Assembly: GCF_030348825.1 (NCBI RefSeq)
Contig: NZ_JAUCES010000005.1
Location: 186,001 to 250,000, forward strand
Length of the DNA stretch: 64,000 nt
Source of the DNA: Fictibacillus sp. b24
GTDB lineage: Bacteria > Bacillota > Bacilli > Bacillales > Fictibacillaceae
Direction of reading: 5' to 3'
Shown here: piece after piece, positions 16,312-25,380 of the stretch
Layout: every line of letters begins with the position of its first letter
Numbering within the stretch: position 1 is the stretch's first letter
Notes under the pieces: model-generated
Database searches by the model: none
Told to the model about the DNA's origin: nothing
The model's input: only the letters and a program-made list of their open reading frames with translations
Made by a program: the position numbers and the translations under genes

Positions 16312-18684
16312 ATGAAAAAGAAAAATTGGATAGCTGGTGCGTTGAGTGTAAGTTTGCTCGCATCGATGCCTTACGCGGTAACAGCGGAAGCACCTCAAAA
16401 ACAATGGACGAATGTTAATGCCTATGAAGAGGCTGATGGCAGCCCATTTAACTCAGAGCATTATGATTTTGTAAAATACTCAAAGATTGGTGAGATTCTT
16501 CAAAAGTTTGAAAAAGAAAGCAAGCGTGTGACCTTAGAGCAAAGGGGTACTTCTTCTGATGGTTATCCTATGTATGTCGTGACGATCTCAAACCCAGAAG
16601 ACAAGGGGAAATACGGACATAACAAAAAGCTTCGCAAGCAAATGTTCAAAAATCCTCAAAAGGCTCAAGATTGGATTGCTGAGAACCCTGACTTTAAGGT
16701 GCCGGTTATGATTAACGGATCAATTCATGGAACGGAATACATAGGATCTGATGCTGTTCTTCAGTTGATTGATCGTTTCGCGAACGATAATGATGCAGAG
16801 ACGAATAATATTCTTAAAAGTAACATTCTTATCTTTAATGTAGTAGCAAACCCAGATGGCCGTGTAGATGGGACACGCTTTAACGGGAACGGCATCGACT
16901 TGAACCGTGATTTCATTACACAGTCTCAAGAAGAAACGAAGCAGACCGTTGACCTTATTACTGAATGGAATCCGATGGTCTTTCTTGATCTGCACGGATA
17001 TGTGAACAGTTCTGACGGCAAACCTGGCCTTATCGAGCCATGTACACCGCCACATAATCCGAACTATGAGTACGACTTGTTTTCCAAATGGGCTCTAGAT
17101 CAGGCTGAGGCGATGGAAAGCGAGATTGTTGGAAATAAAACAAACTATGAATCTGATCATTATAAGAATATGACAGGAACCTATATCCCTCAGCGTGATG
17201 ACAGTGCTGGTTGGGACGACTATCCGCCGATCTTTACACCGATGTATGCGATGTATCACGGAGCATACGGATATACGCTTGAAGCACCGACAAACAGCTG
17301 GGACGGTGTGAGATGGGCAAATGACGCGGTTATGGGTGCGTTAAAATTTGCAACAGATAATAAACAAGGTATGCTGACGGATCAGATTGAGATTTTCGAA
17401 CGTGGTATAAACTTTGACCATCCGTACCATGAAGAAGGATTTTTCCCGAATGCCTATGTGCTTCCGGTGAATGAAAAGGATCCAACTGTTACTGAAAAAG
17501 CAGTGAACCACTTTCTTGAAAACGATATTTCTGTAGAAAAAGCAACGAAAGCTTTTTCAGCAAATGGGCAAACCTATCCGGCAGGGACATACATCGTTGA
17601 TATGAGCCAAGCGAAAGCGGGTCTTGCTAACACGATGTTATGGGACGGAGAAGATATCACGAACGATACACCTGCGATGTACGACATTTCAGCATGGAGT
17701 CTGCCAGAGCTTTGGGGCTTTGAAGCGATTGAGGTAAAGGAAGAACTAAAAGCGAAAACAGCTCCTGTAAAAGAAGCGGACTATGCAGGTTCTATAAACG
17801 GTAAAGGGCCGTATGTTATTTCAAACAGCTCTGTACAGGCTGTGAAATTGGTGAATGATTTAGTAAAAGCGGGTGAAAGTGTTTATAAAGGCAATGATGA
17901 ACATTTCTATGTAGAGACTTTATCAGCATCGAATAAAACACTTGTAAAGAAATCTGGCATCTCATTAGAAACTGCTAAAATGCCAGCTCAAAAAGAAAAA
18001 CTATCATCACTTAAAGTTGCCATTTTAAAAGATGGCGGCATGAATAAAGCACAAAGCCACGCTGGTACGAAACTGGCGCTTGACCGTCTAGGCTTTTCTG
18101 TAACAGAAGTAACACCAACAGAAGTTGCGGAGAAAGGACTATCTCAGTTCGATGCGTTCCTTTATTCAGGAACGGATGCATTGCTGCAATACGAAAATGT
18201 AAGAGAGGCAAATAAACCGTTCGTGGTCGGCAGCAAACCAGCATATGAAAGCTTTAAGACAAATGTACAAACATTCATTAATAACGGTGGAAAATACATT
18301 GCTGTAGGTGCTGGCGGGGCTAAAGCTTCAAGTCAGCTCGGAATAACGTCTGTGAAAGTCAACACAGGCAATGCGAACAGCAACGGAATCGTAAAGGTGA
18401 ATAACGAAAAAGATGAAGTAACAACGGGTTACAATACAGCTGACCTAGGCTTTGTTTACAGGCCGGTATGGTTTACGGAGTTAGGCAATGCGAAATCTGT
18501 AGCGACTTTAGCTTCTGGCGACTTCTTTGTTGCGGGTCACTGGAAAGGTAACGAACAAGCTGCAGGGCAAGCGGTGATCGTAGAAGAAACTGGCAAAGAT
18601 GTGACGCTGATTGGACTTGAAGCTGGGTTCCGTGATCACACAGATTATCTGTTCCGTTTGTTATCCAATGCGCTTTATCAATAA
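16312..18684 (+). CDS. Secreted M14 family zinc carboxypeptidase
   Basis: A 790-residue exported metallopeptidase. The signal peptide spans about 1-25 (MKKKNWIAGALSVSLLASMP, cleavage near AVTA). The M14 domain (about 50-345) has the zinc ligands H139 and E142 (SIHGTEY) and H228 (DLHGY), the substrate-binding DLNRD near 196-200 and the catalytic glutamate in GYTLEAPTNSW. The remaining 400 residues are likely accessory domains, including a glutamine-amidotransferase-like stretch (KVAILKDGG, GGKYIAVGAGG) that may only bind cell wall or substrate. The SD is GGGGAGA. It stands alone, with a palindrome upstream and a terminator downstream. Peptide or gamma-glutamyl substrate is unknown. Confidence 0.9.
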   Translation: MKKKNWIAGALSVSLLASMPYAVTAEAPQKQWTNVNAYEEADGSPFNSEHYDFVKYSKIGEILQKFEKESKRVTLEQRGTSSDGYPMYVVTISNPEDKGKYGHNKKLRKQMFKNPQKAQDWIAENPDFKVPVMINGSIHGTEYIGSDAVLQLIDRFANDNDAETNNILKSNILIFNVVANPDGRVDGTRFNGNGIDLNRDFITQSQEETKQTVDLITEWNPMVFLDLHGYVNSSDGKPGLIEPCTPPHNPNYEYDLFSKWALDQAEAMESEIVGNKTNYESDHYKNMTGTYIPQRDDSAGWDDYPPIFTPMYAMYHGAYGYTLEAPTNSWDGVRWANDAVMGALKFATDNKQGMLTDQIEIFERGINFDHPYHEEGFFPNAYVLPVNEKDPTVTEKAVNHFLENDISVEKATKAFSANGQTYPAGTYIVDMSQAKAGLANTMLWDGEDITNDTPAMYDISAWSLPELWGFEAIEVKEELKAKTAPVKEADYAGSINGKGPYVISNSSVQAVKLVNDLVKAGESVYKGNDEHFYVETLSASNKTLVKKSGISLETAKMPAQKEKLSSLKVAILKDGGMNKAQSHAGTKLALDRLGFSVTEVTPTEVAEKGLSQFDAFLYSGTDALLQYENVREANKPFVVGSKPAYESFKTNVQTFINNGGKYIAVGAGGAKASSQLGITSVKVNTGNANSNGIVKVNNEKDEVTTGYNTADLGFVYRPVWFTELGNAKSVATLASGDFFVAGHWKGNEQAAGQAVIVEETGKDVTLIGLEAGFRDHTDYLFRLLSNALYQ

Positions 18685-18754
18685 AGAGCCTTTCTAATTG
18701 ACAATAAGATAAGCACTGCATTACTTTTATAGGGAAAGTTTGCCCTATTCAATT

Positions 18755-18811
18755 AAAAAAGACCTGAAGAGCATTGAAATGAATTCGTTTCTAGCTCTTT
18801 GGTCTTTCTTT
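18755..18811 (+). terminator. Intrinsic terminator of the M14 peptidase gene
   Basis: A long stem AAAGACC.GAAGAGC/GCTCTT.GGTCTTT around an AT-rich loop, followed by CTTTG. It ends about 20 bases before a dispersed-element copy. Confidence 0.7.
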
Positions 18812-18828
18812 GTATCAGAAAGTACGTG

Positions 18829-19017
18829 TCTAAATGGCTTTTTGGTTCATTTTTTGCTTCCTTGACAAGTTGATTGTAGTGCAAGGTGCGAGACTCCTGG
18901 GGGATTAGCGGGACAGTTGAGACTCCTAAGGTCGCAAAGCGACGAGGAGGCTCAACGCACGCCCCCCGGAAAGCGAAGCAACCTGGAACGGAAATCAACC
19001 ACTTTCAAGAGCAACAC
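18829..19017 (-). repeat. Dispersed 190-bp element, copy 3
   Basis: Inverted orientation. Ends with CAACCACTTTCAAGAGCAACA on the right, split here as the inner end ATCAACCACTT and the outer end CAAGAGCAACA. The inner left end is CAAGTTGATTGTAGTG. Subtype B centre (AAGGTCGCAAAGCGACGAGG). Confidence 0.85.
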
Positions 19018-19109
19018 GAAAAATGCCCAATTAAAGCTCAAATGTTTTAAAGCGGTCGGACAGGTGTAAATTATAAAAGTAAAGCAAACTGAAAGGTGAG
19101 TGAAAAGAT

Positions 19110-19607
19110 ATGTTCAATAAATTATTTGGAAAAAAAGAAGTGAAAAAAGAAGAGACGGTTATTGCTCCGTTAACAGGAAAAATTGTAAACATTGAAGAGG
19201 TTCCAGACCCGACTTTCGCTCAAAAGATGATGGGCGACGGTATTGCGATAGAGCCAACCGAAGGCGTCGTTGTTTCACCTGTAGATGGGGAAATTGTTCA
19301 GTTTTTCCACACAAAGCATGCCATCGGTATTCAATCTGAAGCTGGAGCAGAAATCCTTATTCACGTTGGTCTTGAAACGGTGAGCATGAACGGAGAAGGC
19401 TTTGAAGGTCATGTGAATGTAGGGGATAAAGTAAAAGCAGGAGACAAGCTACTCAGCTTTGACCTGGACTTAATTAAAGAAAAAGCGGCTAGCACTGTTA
19501 CGCCAATCGTTATCACAAATGGTGATGCGGTAGAATCTTTAGACAAGCGTGCAGCATCTGATGCTACAAAAGGTGAAACCTCATTATTGCAGATTAAAAT
19601 GAAATAA
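19110..19607 (+). CDS. Free PTS EIIA(Glc)-like protein
   Basis: A 165-residue single-domain EIIA of the glucose class. The phospho-acceptor is H85 (EILIHVGLETV), with the partner H70 (HTKHAIGI) and the typical beta-barrel motifs IAPLTGKIV and SPVDGEIVQFF. It accepts phosphate from HPr and passes it to an EIIB. The N-terminal tail MFNKLFGKKEVKKEE is amphipathic and basic, as in membrane-touching EIIA/Crr tails. It probably serves the EIICB at 13855-15516, which lacks an A domain (inference). An intrinsic terminator separates it from the sugar kinase. Confidence 0.9.
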   Translation: MFNKLFGKKEVKKEETVIAPLTGKIVNIEEVPDPTFAQKMMGDGIAIEPTEGVVVSPVDGEIVQFFHTKHAIGIQSEAGAEILIHVGLETVSMNGEGFEGHVNVGDKVKAGDKLLSFDLDLIKEKAASTVTPIVITNGDAVESLDKRAASDATKGETSLLQIKMK

Positions 19608-19613
19608 TAGATG

Positions 19614-19641
19614 AAATCAGGCTACCCATGCCTGATTTTTT
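19614..19641 (+). terminator. Intrinsic terminator after EIIA
   Basis: Perfect stem AATCAGGC/GCCTGATT with a 7-base loop and a T-run. It lies between EIIA and the kinase start at 19667, so kinase expression must come from read-through or its own promoter. Confidence 0.85.
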
Positions 19642-19666
19642 CCATATTGAAAAGGGGGAGGCTATG

Positions 19667-20623
19667 ATGAAAAAAGGAGTTATTTCTTTAGGAGAAGCAC
19701 TTGTTGATTTTATTCCAACCGACGAAACGAACACGACATACCAGAAAAGTCCTGGCGGTGCGCCTGCCAATGTGGCTGTAGGTGTTGCACGATTAGGATC
19801 TGCATCTACTTTTTTAGGAAAAGTAGGGGACGATGTGCTAGGATCATTCATGATTGATACATTAAAGAGTTATGGTGTGAACGCGTTTCATGTGTACAAA
19901 ACAGAAGAGGTAAGAACAGGTGCTGTTTTTGTGACATTAGGAGAAAACGGAGAGCGTTCTTTTGACTTTTATATCAATCCTAGCGCAGACCGTTTTTTAG
20001 AAGAAAAAGATGTTCAGCCTAGCCTGTTTAAAGATCACAAGATCCTTCATTTTGGGTCCATCTCTTTAATCGGTGAGCCATCTAAGAGTGCTACTGAAAA
20101 GGCAGTCAGACTCGCTAAGGAAAACGGCATGTGGGTTTCATACGATCCAAACCTCAGACTCTCACTATGGAAGACGCCGGCGCAGGCACGTGAGACGATT
20201 CTATCGATGCTGCAGCACGCGGACATTGTGAAGATCTCAGAAGAGGAGCTCGAATTTATTACAGGATTAAAAAAGGTCGAGGAAGGCATTAAGGTGCTTC
20301 AGCAGTATGAGATTCCGCTTCTGTTTATTACACTCGGAGATGACGGCAGTTACGTGGTGACGAAAGAAGGCGGAGAGTATATTCCAGCTAAACGTGTTTC
20401 CGCTGTTGATACAACGGGAGCGGGTGACGCTTTTGTATCAGGCATTCTTCATTGCTTGAATGAATTTAATGGCACGCTTGAAGAACTTACACTTGATGAA
20501 GCGAGTGACATGGCGCTCTTCGGAAGTGTTTCTGGAGCTCTTGCTGTTTCGGTAAAAGGTGCGATGACAGCTCTGCCTACTTCGGAGCAGGTAGAAAAAG
20601 AGCTTGCACAAAACAAGCAATAA
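19667..20623 (+). CDS. PfkB family sugar kinase, fructokinase-like
   Basis: About 318 residues. I prefer the second of two adjacent ATGs (19667) because GGGGGAGG is 5 bases upstream. N-terminal PfkB signature SPGGAPANVAVGVARLG, then the ATP/anion-hole motif DTTGAGDAFVSG holding the catalytic Asp near 250. These enzymes phosphorylate fructose or related sugars; sequence alone suggests ScrK-like fructokinase, but 2-keto-3-deoxygluconate kinase is possible. It is next to a PTS EIIA, which hints at a sugar-uptake role. The gene ends close to the glyS promoter. Confidence 0.85.
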   Translation: MKKGVISLGEALVDFIPTDETNTTYQKSPGGAPANVAVGVARLGSASTFLGKVGDDVLGSFMIDTLKSYGVNAFHVYKTEEVRTGAVFVTLGENGERSFDFYINPSADRFLEEKDVQPSLFKDHKILHFGSISLIGEPSKSATEKAVRLAKENGMWVSYDPNLRLSLWKTPAQARETILSMLQHADIVKISEEELEFITGLKKVEEGIKVLQQYEIPLLFITLGDDGSYVVTKEGGEYIPAKRVSAVDTTGAGDAFVSGILHCLNEFNGTLEELTLDEASDMALFGSVSGALAVSVKGAMTALPTSEQVEKELAQNKQ

Positions 20624-20645
20624 GCGCATATAATAGGAAAATATT

Positions 20646-20675
20646 TTGACTAATGTTTTCGTTTTTTGGTAATAT
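20646..20675 (+). promoter_or_regulatory. Candidate sigma-A promoter for glyS leader
   Basis: TTGACT and TAATAT separated by 18 bases, just upstream of the T-box stem I. Confidence 0.6.
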
Positions 20676-20692
20676 TATTTTATTATAAAAGA

Positions 20693-20906
20693 TGATACGC
20701 AACGGTGAAGGAAGTATAGTAGCTAGTGAAACACTTCTTAAAGCGAGCTGGGGACGGTGTAAGCCCAGTAGAAGACATTAGTGAAACGGCAATCCGGAGT
20801 TGCTTTTGAAAAGAGGATTCGTTTTTACATACGGATCAACTAGGGTGGAACCGCGGGAGATACAACTCTCGTCCCTGGGCATAGCGCCTTGGGACGGGAG
20901 TTTTTT
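20693..20906 (+). promoter_or_regulatory. Glycyl T-box riboswitch
   Basis: A tRNA-sensing leader. Stem I base pairs GCAAC (20699) with GTTGC (about 20798). The probable specifier codon is GGC at 20788-20790, on the 3' side of the specifier loop, which fits a glycine leader. The conserved T-box AGGGTGGAACCGCGG is at 20842-20856. The terminator stem pairs CTCTCGTCCC (20866-20875) with GGGACGGGAG (20891-20900), followed by T6. Uncharged tRNA-Gly would stabilise the antiterminator and allow glyS transcription. Confidence 0.93.
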
Positions 20907-20964
20907 ATTTTTCATAAAAAACCAACCTGATCCATAAGGCAAAATCCGAATGGGAGGAATAAAA

Positions 20965-22347
20965 ATGTCAAAAAACATGGAAACCATCACAAATCATGCG
21001 AAACATCGCGGCTTTGTCTTTCCAGGATCTGAAATATACGGAGGTCTTGCAAACACGTGGGATTACGGTCCGCTTGGTGTTGAGCTGAAGAACAACGTAA
21101 AAAAAGCTTGGTGGAAAAAATTCGTTCAAGAATCACCTTACAACGTAGGTCTTGATGCAGCGATCCTCATGAACCCTCGTACGTGGGAAGCATCTGGACA
21201 CATCGGCAACTTCAACGATCCGATGATGGATTGTAAGAACTGTAAAGCGCGTCACCGTGCTGATAAATTAATTGAAGACGCAGCTGATCAAGCAGGAAAA
21301 GAGATTATCGTTGACGGTCTTCCTTTTGAAAAGATGGAAGAACTCGTAAAAGAGTACAACATCGCTTGCCCTGAGTGTGGAAGCCATGACTTCACAAGCA
21401 TCCGTCAGTTCAACTTGATGTTCAAAACGCACCAAGGTGTAACTGAATCCAGCTCAAACGAGATCTACATGCGTCCCGAAACGGCTCAAGGTATTTTCGT
21501 TAACTTCAAAAATGTTCAGCGTACAATGCGTAAAAAGCTGCCGTTCGGTATCGCACAGATCGGGAAGAGCTTCCGTAACGAGATCACGCCTGGTAACTTC
21601 ACGTTCCGTACACGTGAGTTCGAACAGATGGAGCTCGAGTTCTTCTGTAAGCCAGGTAGCGAGATCGAGTGGTTTAACTATTGGAAAGATACAGCTGAAA
21701 ACTGGCTGAAGTCACTAGGTATGACATCAGAAAATCTTCGTCTGCGCGACCATAACGAAGATGAGCTTTCTCACTACTCAAATGCAACGACTGACTTTGA
21801 GTACAAATTCCCTTTCGGCTGGGGCGAGCTTTGGGGTGTTGCATCCCGTACAGACTTCGATCTGAAGCGTCACATGGAATTCTCAGGTGAAGACTTTAAC
21901 TACATCGACCAAGAAACAAACGAGCGCTACATTCCGTATTGCATCGAGCCTTCTCTAGGTGCTGACCGTGTAACACTTGCGTTCTTGATCGATGCTTATG
22001 AAGATGAGCAGTTGGAAGATGGTACATCAAGAACAGTTATGCACTTGCATCCGGCACTTGCGCCTTATAAAGCAGCGATTTTGCCGTTATCTAAGAAGCT
22101 TTCTGAAGAAGCAACAGAAGTGTTTAGTTCACTTGCTAAAGACTTCAATGTAGATTACGACGAAACGGGATCAATCGGTAAACGTTACCGCCGTCAAGAT
22201 GAAGTAGGTACACCGTTCTGTATCACATACGATTTTGACTCTAAAGAAGATGGCATGGTTACAGTACGTGACCGTGACACGATGGAACAAACGCGAGTGA
22301 AGATTGCAGATTTGAAGAGCTTTATTGAGGAGAAAGTTCAGTTTTAA
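20965..22347 (+). CDS. glyS: Glycyl-tRNA synthetase, single-chain type
   Basis: A 460-residue class II synthetase (dimeric type, not the split GlyQ/GlyS). I use ATG 20965 because GGGAGGA precedes it; an ATG 15 bases earlier is inside the SD. Motifs: [18 protein letters not shown] near 20, a zinc-binding pair C-x2-C (DCKNCKARH) with CPECGSHDF, motif 2 [11 protein letters not shown] near 195 and motif 3 [13 protein letters not shown] near 325. The C-terminal anticodon-binding domain is complete. It is controlled by the upstream glycine T-box. Confidence 0.97.
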   Translation: MSKNMETITNHAKHRGFVFPGSEIYGGLANTWDYGPLGVELKNNVKKAWWKKFVQESPYNVGLDAAILMNPRTWEASGHIGNFNDPMMDCKNCKARHRADKLIEDAADQAGKEIIVDGLPFEKMEELVKEYNIACPECGSHDFTSIRQFNLMFKTHQGVTESSSNEIYMRPETAQGIFVNFKNVQRTMRKKLPFGIAQIGKSFRNEITPGNFTFRTREFEQMELEFFCKPGSEIEWFNYWKDTAENWLKSLGMTSENLRLRDHNEDELSHYSNATTDFEYKFPFGWGELWGVASRTDFDLKRHMEFSGEDFNYIDQETNERYIPYCIEPSLGADRVTLAFLIDAYEDEQLEDGTSRTVMHLHPALAPYKAAILPLSKKLSEEATEVFSSLAKDFNVDYDETGSIGKRYRRQDEVGTPFCITYDFDSKEDGMVTVRDRDTMEQTRVKIADLKSFIEEKVQF

Positions 22348-22365
22348 TTAAAAACTTGTGATTCA

Positions 22366-22540
22366 GAGTTGCTTTTGTGAGTGGTTGATTTCCGTTTCAG
22401 GTGCTCGCTTTCCGGGGGGCGTGCGGTGAGCCTCCTCTGCGCTTTGCGCACTTAGGAGTCTCACCTGTCCCGCTGATCCCCCAGGAGTCTCCCACCTTAC
22501 ACTCCAATCAACTTTTCAATGAAGCTTCAAAGATCTAAAA
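22366..22540 (+). repeat. Dispersed 190-bp element, copy 4
   Basis: Left GAGTTGCTTTTGTGAGTGG leading into TTGATTTCCGTTTCAGGTGC; right inner end CCAATCAACTT. Subtype B centre with a TGCGC/GCGCA hairpin inside GTGAG/CTCAC arms. The outer right end is decayed. Confidence 0.8.
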
Positions 22541-22550
22541 GCTTAATATT

Positions 22551-22592
22551 AAGCACACATTTGCTTCTTGCGATGTGTGCTTCTGTTTTTTC
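22551..22592 (+). terminator. Intrinsic terminator
   Basis: Stem AAGCACACAT/ATGTGTGCTT with a 12-base loop and a T-run. It follows glyS and the dispersed element, and lies 70 bases before the M24 peptidase. Confidence 0.8.
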
Positions 22593-22664
22593 TGTGGCGT
22601 TTATTCTACAATAGAGTATGAGAGATTAATTTATAGCCCTCGGGCTTTTAGTGGAGGTATATAC

Positions 22665-23768
22665 ATGAACGAAGGACGTATTCAAAAGGTACAAAACTGG
22701 TTAAAGCAAGAGGGGCATACTTTCGCGTTCATTCACACGACAGCAAACGTGTTCTACTTATCAGGACTTTACACAGATCCGCATGAGCGCGTGTTAGGTG
22801 TTGTGGTGTTAGCACATGGCGAGCCATTCATGGTTTGTCCAGGAATGGAGCGTTCACAAGCGAAAGGCGCTGGCTGGACGTATGAGATCGTTGGGTACAG
22901 TGATTCTGAAGACCCTTGGGCGAAGGTTCAAGAAGCTTTGGCGAGCCGTGGTGTTACCTCTGCTTCTTCAGTAGCTGTTGAAAAAGAAACACTTCCTTAT
23001 GCTCGTGGTGAGAAGCTTCTTGGCATGTTTGAGAGTGCGAGCTTGGTCGGTGCAGAAGAATTGTTGAACGAGCTTCGTCTCATAAAAGAAGAGAGCGAGT
23101 TAAAGACGTTGCGTGAAGCAGCGAGACTTGCAGACTATGGGGTTGAAGTAGGAGTTGCAGCACTTCGTGAGGGTGTAACTGAGATGGAAGTACTCGCGAA
23201 GATCGAATACGAACTGAAGCAAAAAGGCATCAGCGCGATGTCGTTTTCTACGATGGTGTTATTCGGTGAAAAAGCTGGACAGCCTCATGGTAAGCCTGGA
23301 TTAAGAAAGCTTCAGCATGGCGACTTCGTATTGTTTGATCTAGGTGTTGTCCTTGATGGCTATTGCTCAGACATCACGCGTACTGTAGCGTTTGGCGATC
23401 TGGATGAAAAGCGCCATGAGATATACGATACTGTGCTGCAGGCTCAGTTGAAAGCTTTAGAAGCATCTAAGCCGGGAACGCGCATTGGTGACCTTGATGT
23501 GATCGCGCGCAACCACATTACGGAAGCGGGTTACGGAGATCACTTCCCGCATCGTATCGGACACGGTCTTGGAATCGATGTTCACGAGTTCCCGTCCATG
23601 AGCGATAACAATGACGGCGTGTTGCGTGAAGGAATGACGTATACGATCGAACCAGGCATCTATATTGATGATGTTGGCGGCGTACGTATTGAAGACGACG
23701 TATATGTAACTGCAGATGGACATGAAACATTGACGAAATACCCGAAAGAGCTGCAGATTATTAAATAA
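22665..23768 (+). CDS. M24 family Xaa-Pro peptidase
   Basis: A 367-residue pita-bread metallopeptidase that removes residues ahead of proline. The start at 22665 is set by GTGGAGG 9 bases upstream; the longer frame is spurious. N-terminal creatinase-like domain (1-130), then the M24 domain with metal ligands in FDLGVVLDGYCSDITRT (two Asp), HRIGHGLGIDVHE (His), TIEPGIY (Glu) and GGVRIEDDV (Glu). Length and order match Xaa-Pro dipeptidase/aminopeptidase P-like proteins of Bacillus. It is followed by an intrinsic terminator. Confidence 0.92.
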   Translation: MNEGRIQKVQNWLKQEGHTFAFIHTTANVFYLSGLYTDPHERVLGVVVLAHGEPFMVCPGMERSQAKGAGWTYEIVGYSDSEDPWAKVQEALASRGVTSASSVAVEKETLPYARGEKLLGMFESASLVGAEELLNELRLIKEESELKTLREAARLADYGVEVGVAALREGVTEMEVLAKIEYELKQKGISAMSFSTMVLFGEKAGQPHGKPGLRKLQHGDFVLFDLGVVLDGYCSDITRTVAFGDLDEKRHEIYDTVLQAQLKALEASKPGTRIGDLDVIARNHITEAGYGDHFPHRIGHGLGIDVHEFPSMSDNNDGVLREGMTYTIEPGIYIDDVGGVRIEDDVYVTADGHETLTKYPKELQIIK

Positions 23769-23778
23769 AAACGTTAAA

Positions 23779-23812
23779 AAAGGATGGTCCACGTTTTTGG
23801 GCCATCCTTTTG
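23779..23812 (+). terminator. Intrinsic terminator of the M24 peptidase gene
   Basis: Stem AAGGATGG.CC/GG.CCATCCTT with a T-rich loop and TTTTG at the 3' edge. Confidence 0.8.
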
Positions 23813-23856
23813 CTATGCATGAAGTATTATTTAACCCTAAAGGCTAAGAATATCTC

Positions 23857-23975
23857 TATTCCAAACTCATAATCCCTGAAATTCGCTTCATAATCCCGCG
23901 AGATTCGGCCGTAATCCCGCGAGAATTAAAGATAAACCCGCGAGTTTTAGCTATATATCCGCGAGTCTACAAATT
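23857..23975 (+). repeat. Degenerate 21-22-bp tandem repeat array 1
   Basis: About five units with the core TAATCCCGCGAG, drifting at the edges (ATAATCCCTGAAATTCGCTT, ATAATCCCGCGAGATTCGG, GTAATCCCGCGAGAATTAA, ATAAACCCGCGAGTTTTAG, ATATATCCGCGAGTC). It fills the gap between the M24 peptidase and the NUDIX gene. The same core occurs inverted at 41815-41945. Confidence 0.65.
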
Positions 23976-24006
23976 CAGACATATTACGACATCCGATATG
24001 CGCAAT

Positions 24007-24492
24007 TTAAGTGTTCCTGATCTTTACTACTTCTTGTTGTTCTCTTTTCGCATCCCACACTCGTTGAATCTCAAATGTACCTTCTTCAAAGAACAACGGA
24101 AATCTTTCTTTAAACCAATCCTGCATTGGGAGATTCAGTGCTTCATTCAGCGAAACCCAAACCAGTTCTCCTTCTGGTGGATCCAACAAAAGCTCACCTT
24201 CAAACGTATCTGTCCAATAGTTAAACACCATGTACCTAACATTCTCTTGTGGATTTACATACTCATCGATCCCTTTATATATAAGGTTAGAAACGGTTAA
24301 TCCCGTTTCTTCCTTTACTTCTCTAATAGCGCACTCTACTAAGCTTTCAGGGAAATCGACCTTACCGCCAGGTGCCAAAAAGCCAGGGAAACCACGGCTG
24401 TCAGGCCGCTTTATCAGTAGCACTTTATCTTCGTGTTGAACCATGCACATCGTATAAAGGCGATTATCGATTGTCTTTAGTTGATTTAACAT
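24007..24492 (-). CDS. NUDIX hydrolase, MutT-like
   Basis: A 161-residue nucleoside-diphosphate-linked hydrolase. The Nudix box is complete: G-x5-E-x7-REVKEETGL (GGKVDFPESLVECAIREVKE). The region before it (VLLIKRPDSRGFPGFLAPGGK) resembles 8-oxo-dGTP diphosphatases such as YtkD/MutT, so sanitising oxidised nucleotides is possible; the real substrate is open. A good SD (GAGGATTTT) precedes ATG. It lies downstream of the hemolysin-III gene but after a terminator. Confidence 0.88.
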   Translation of the reverse strand: MLNQLKTIDNRLYTMCMVQHEDKVLLIKRPDSRGFPGFLAPGGKVDFPESLVECAIREVKEETGLTVSNLIYKGIDEYVNPQENVRYMVFNYWTDTFEGELLLDPPEGELVWVSLNEALNLPMQDWFKERFPLFFEEGTFEIQRVWDAKREQQEVVKIRNT

Positions 24493-24537
24493 AAAATCCT
24501 CTCAATACCGTTTATACCAATTTTAACATTGTGGTAA

Positions 24538-24568
24538 CAAAAAAAGAGCAGACATCGTTTCTGCTCTT
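24538..24568 (-). terminator. Intrinsic terminator of the hemolysin-III gene
   Basis: On the minus strand, AAGAGCAG/CTGCTCTT with a 9-base loop followed by T7. Confidence 0.85.
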
Positions 24569-24582
24569 CAAAAGTTTTTTTA

Positions 24583-25221
24583 TTATAGTGGAAGCACATA
24601 AAACATCATAAGAAAATGCATCACACTGCCGGCTAGCACAAACAGGTGCCAAACTGCGTGGTGAAATGGAAAGCTGCGCCATACATAAAAGATACTGCCG
24701 AGCGTGTAGATGATTCCGCCGGCTACAAGCAGCTGAATCCCTTCTGGCGGCATGTTTGCTGAGATGTCTTGAAAAGCAAACGTAATCAGCCAGCCCATCG
24801 CTACATAACCTAATGTTGATAACACCACAAATTTTTTCGTGAAAAAGACTTTAAATACAACGCCAGAGATCGCAAGTCCCCAAACGACGCCGAATAGTGT
24901 CCAGCCGAGCGCCCCGCCTACAACGATCAGTACGATCGGGGTATACGTTCCCGCGATAAAAAGATAGATGGCTGCGTGGTCCATAATCTCAAATAAATCT
25001 TTAACCCGTCCTTTAGGAAAAGCGTGCACGAGGGTAGAAGCTGTATAAAGAGCCAGCATCGTTCCTCCGAATACCGCGAAGCTAACAATATGAACAGCTG
25101 TTCCTTTCCATACTGCAAATACGAGCAGAATAGAAGTAACGGCAACACTCAGAAGGACACCGAGTCCGTGTGTGATCGCATTTGCTATCTCTTCGCGTTT
25201 TGAAAATACATGTGTACTCAT
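24583..25221 (-). CDS. yplQ: Hemolysin III / PAQR family membrane protein
   Basis: A 212-residue membrane protein with seven hydrophobic segments. The ATG at 25221 (MSTHVFSKREE) sits 8 bases after AGGAAGG; a GTG three codons earlier lies in that SD. Family hallmarks: EIANAITHGLG at the N terminus, S-x-LVHAF, the D in DHAAIYLFIAGTYTP and the late H-x3-H (FPFHHAVWHLFVL). These residues form the presumed zinc site of PAQR receptors. B. subtilis YplQ is the likely orthologue. Despite the family name its bacterial role is not settled; membrane lipid homeostasis has been suggested for PAQR relatives. Confidence 0.88.
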   Translation of the reverse strand: MSTHVFSKREEIANAITHGLGVLLSVAVTSILLVFAVWKGTAVHIVSFAVFGGTMLALYTASTLVHAFPKGRVKDLFEIMDHAAIYLFIAGTYTPIVLIVVGGALGWTLFGVVWGLAISGVVFKVFFTKKFVVLSTLGYVAMGWLITFAFQDISANMPPEGIQLLVAGGIIYTLGSIFYVWRSFPFHHAVWHLFVLAGSVMHFLMMFYVLPL

Positions 25222-25380
25222 TCCGTTCACCTTCCTTTACGTTACAGTAAGTATATCAGAAAAAGGTATCCTTTAACCAATTAAAGACTTTAAGATTTTG
25301 TTAAAAAAGAAGGAATATTTTTCTGCAGAATTGAAATAGGTAAGATTATAGACTTTATAGATAAAGAGAGGGTCATGATC

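Noticed and set aside
23857-23975. CRISPR-like array
   Set aside because: Units vary and there are no spacers of constant length or any cas genes; it is a degenerate tandem repeat.
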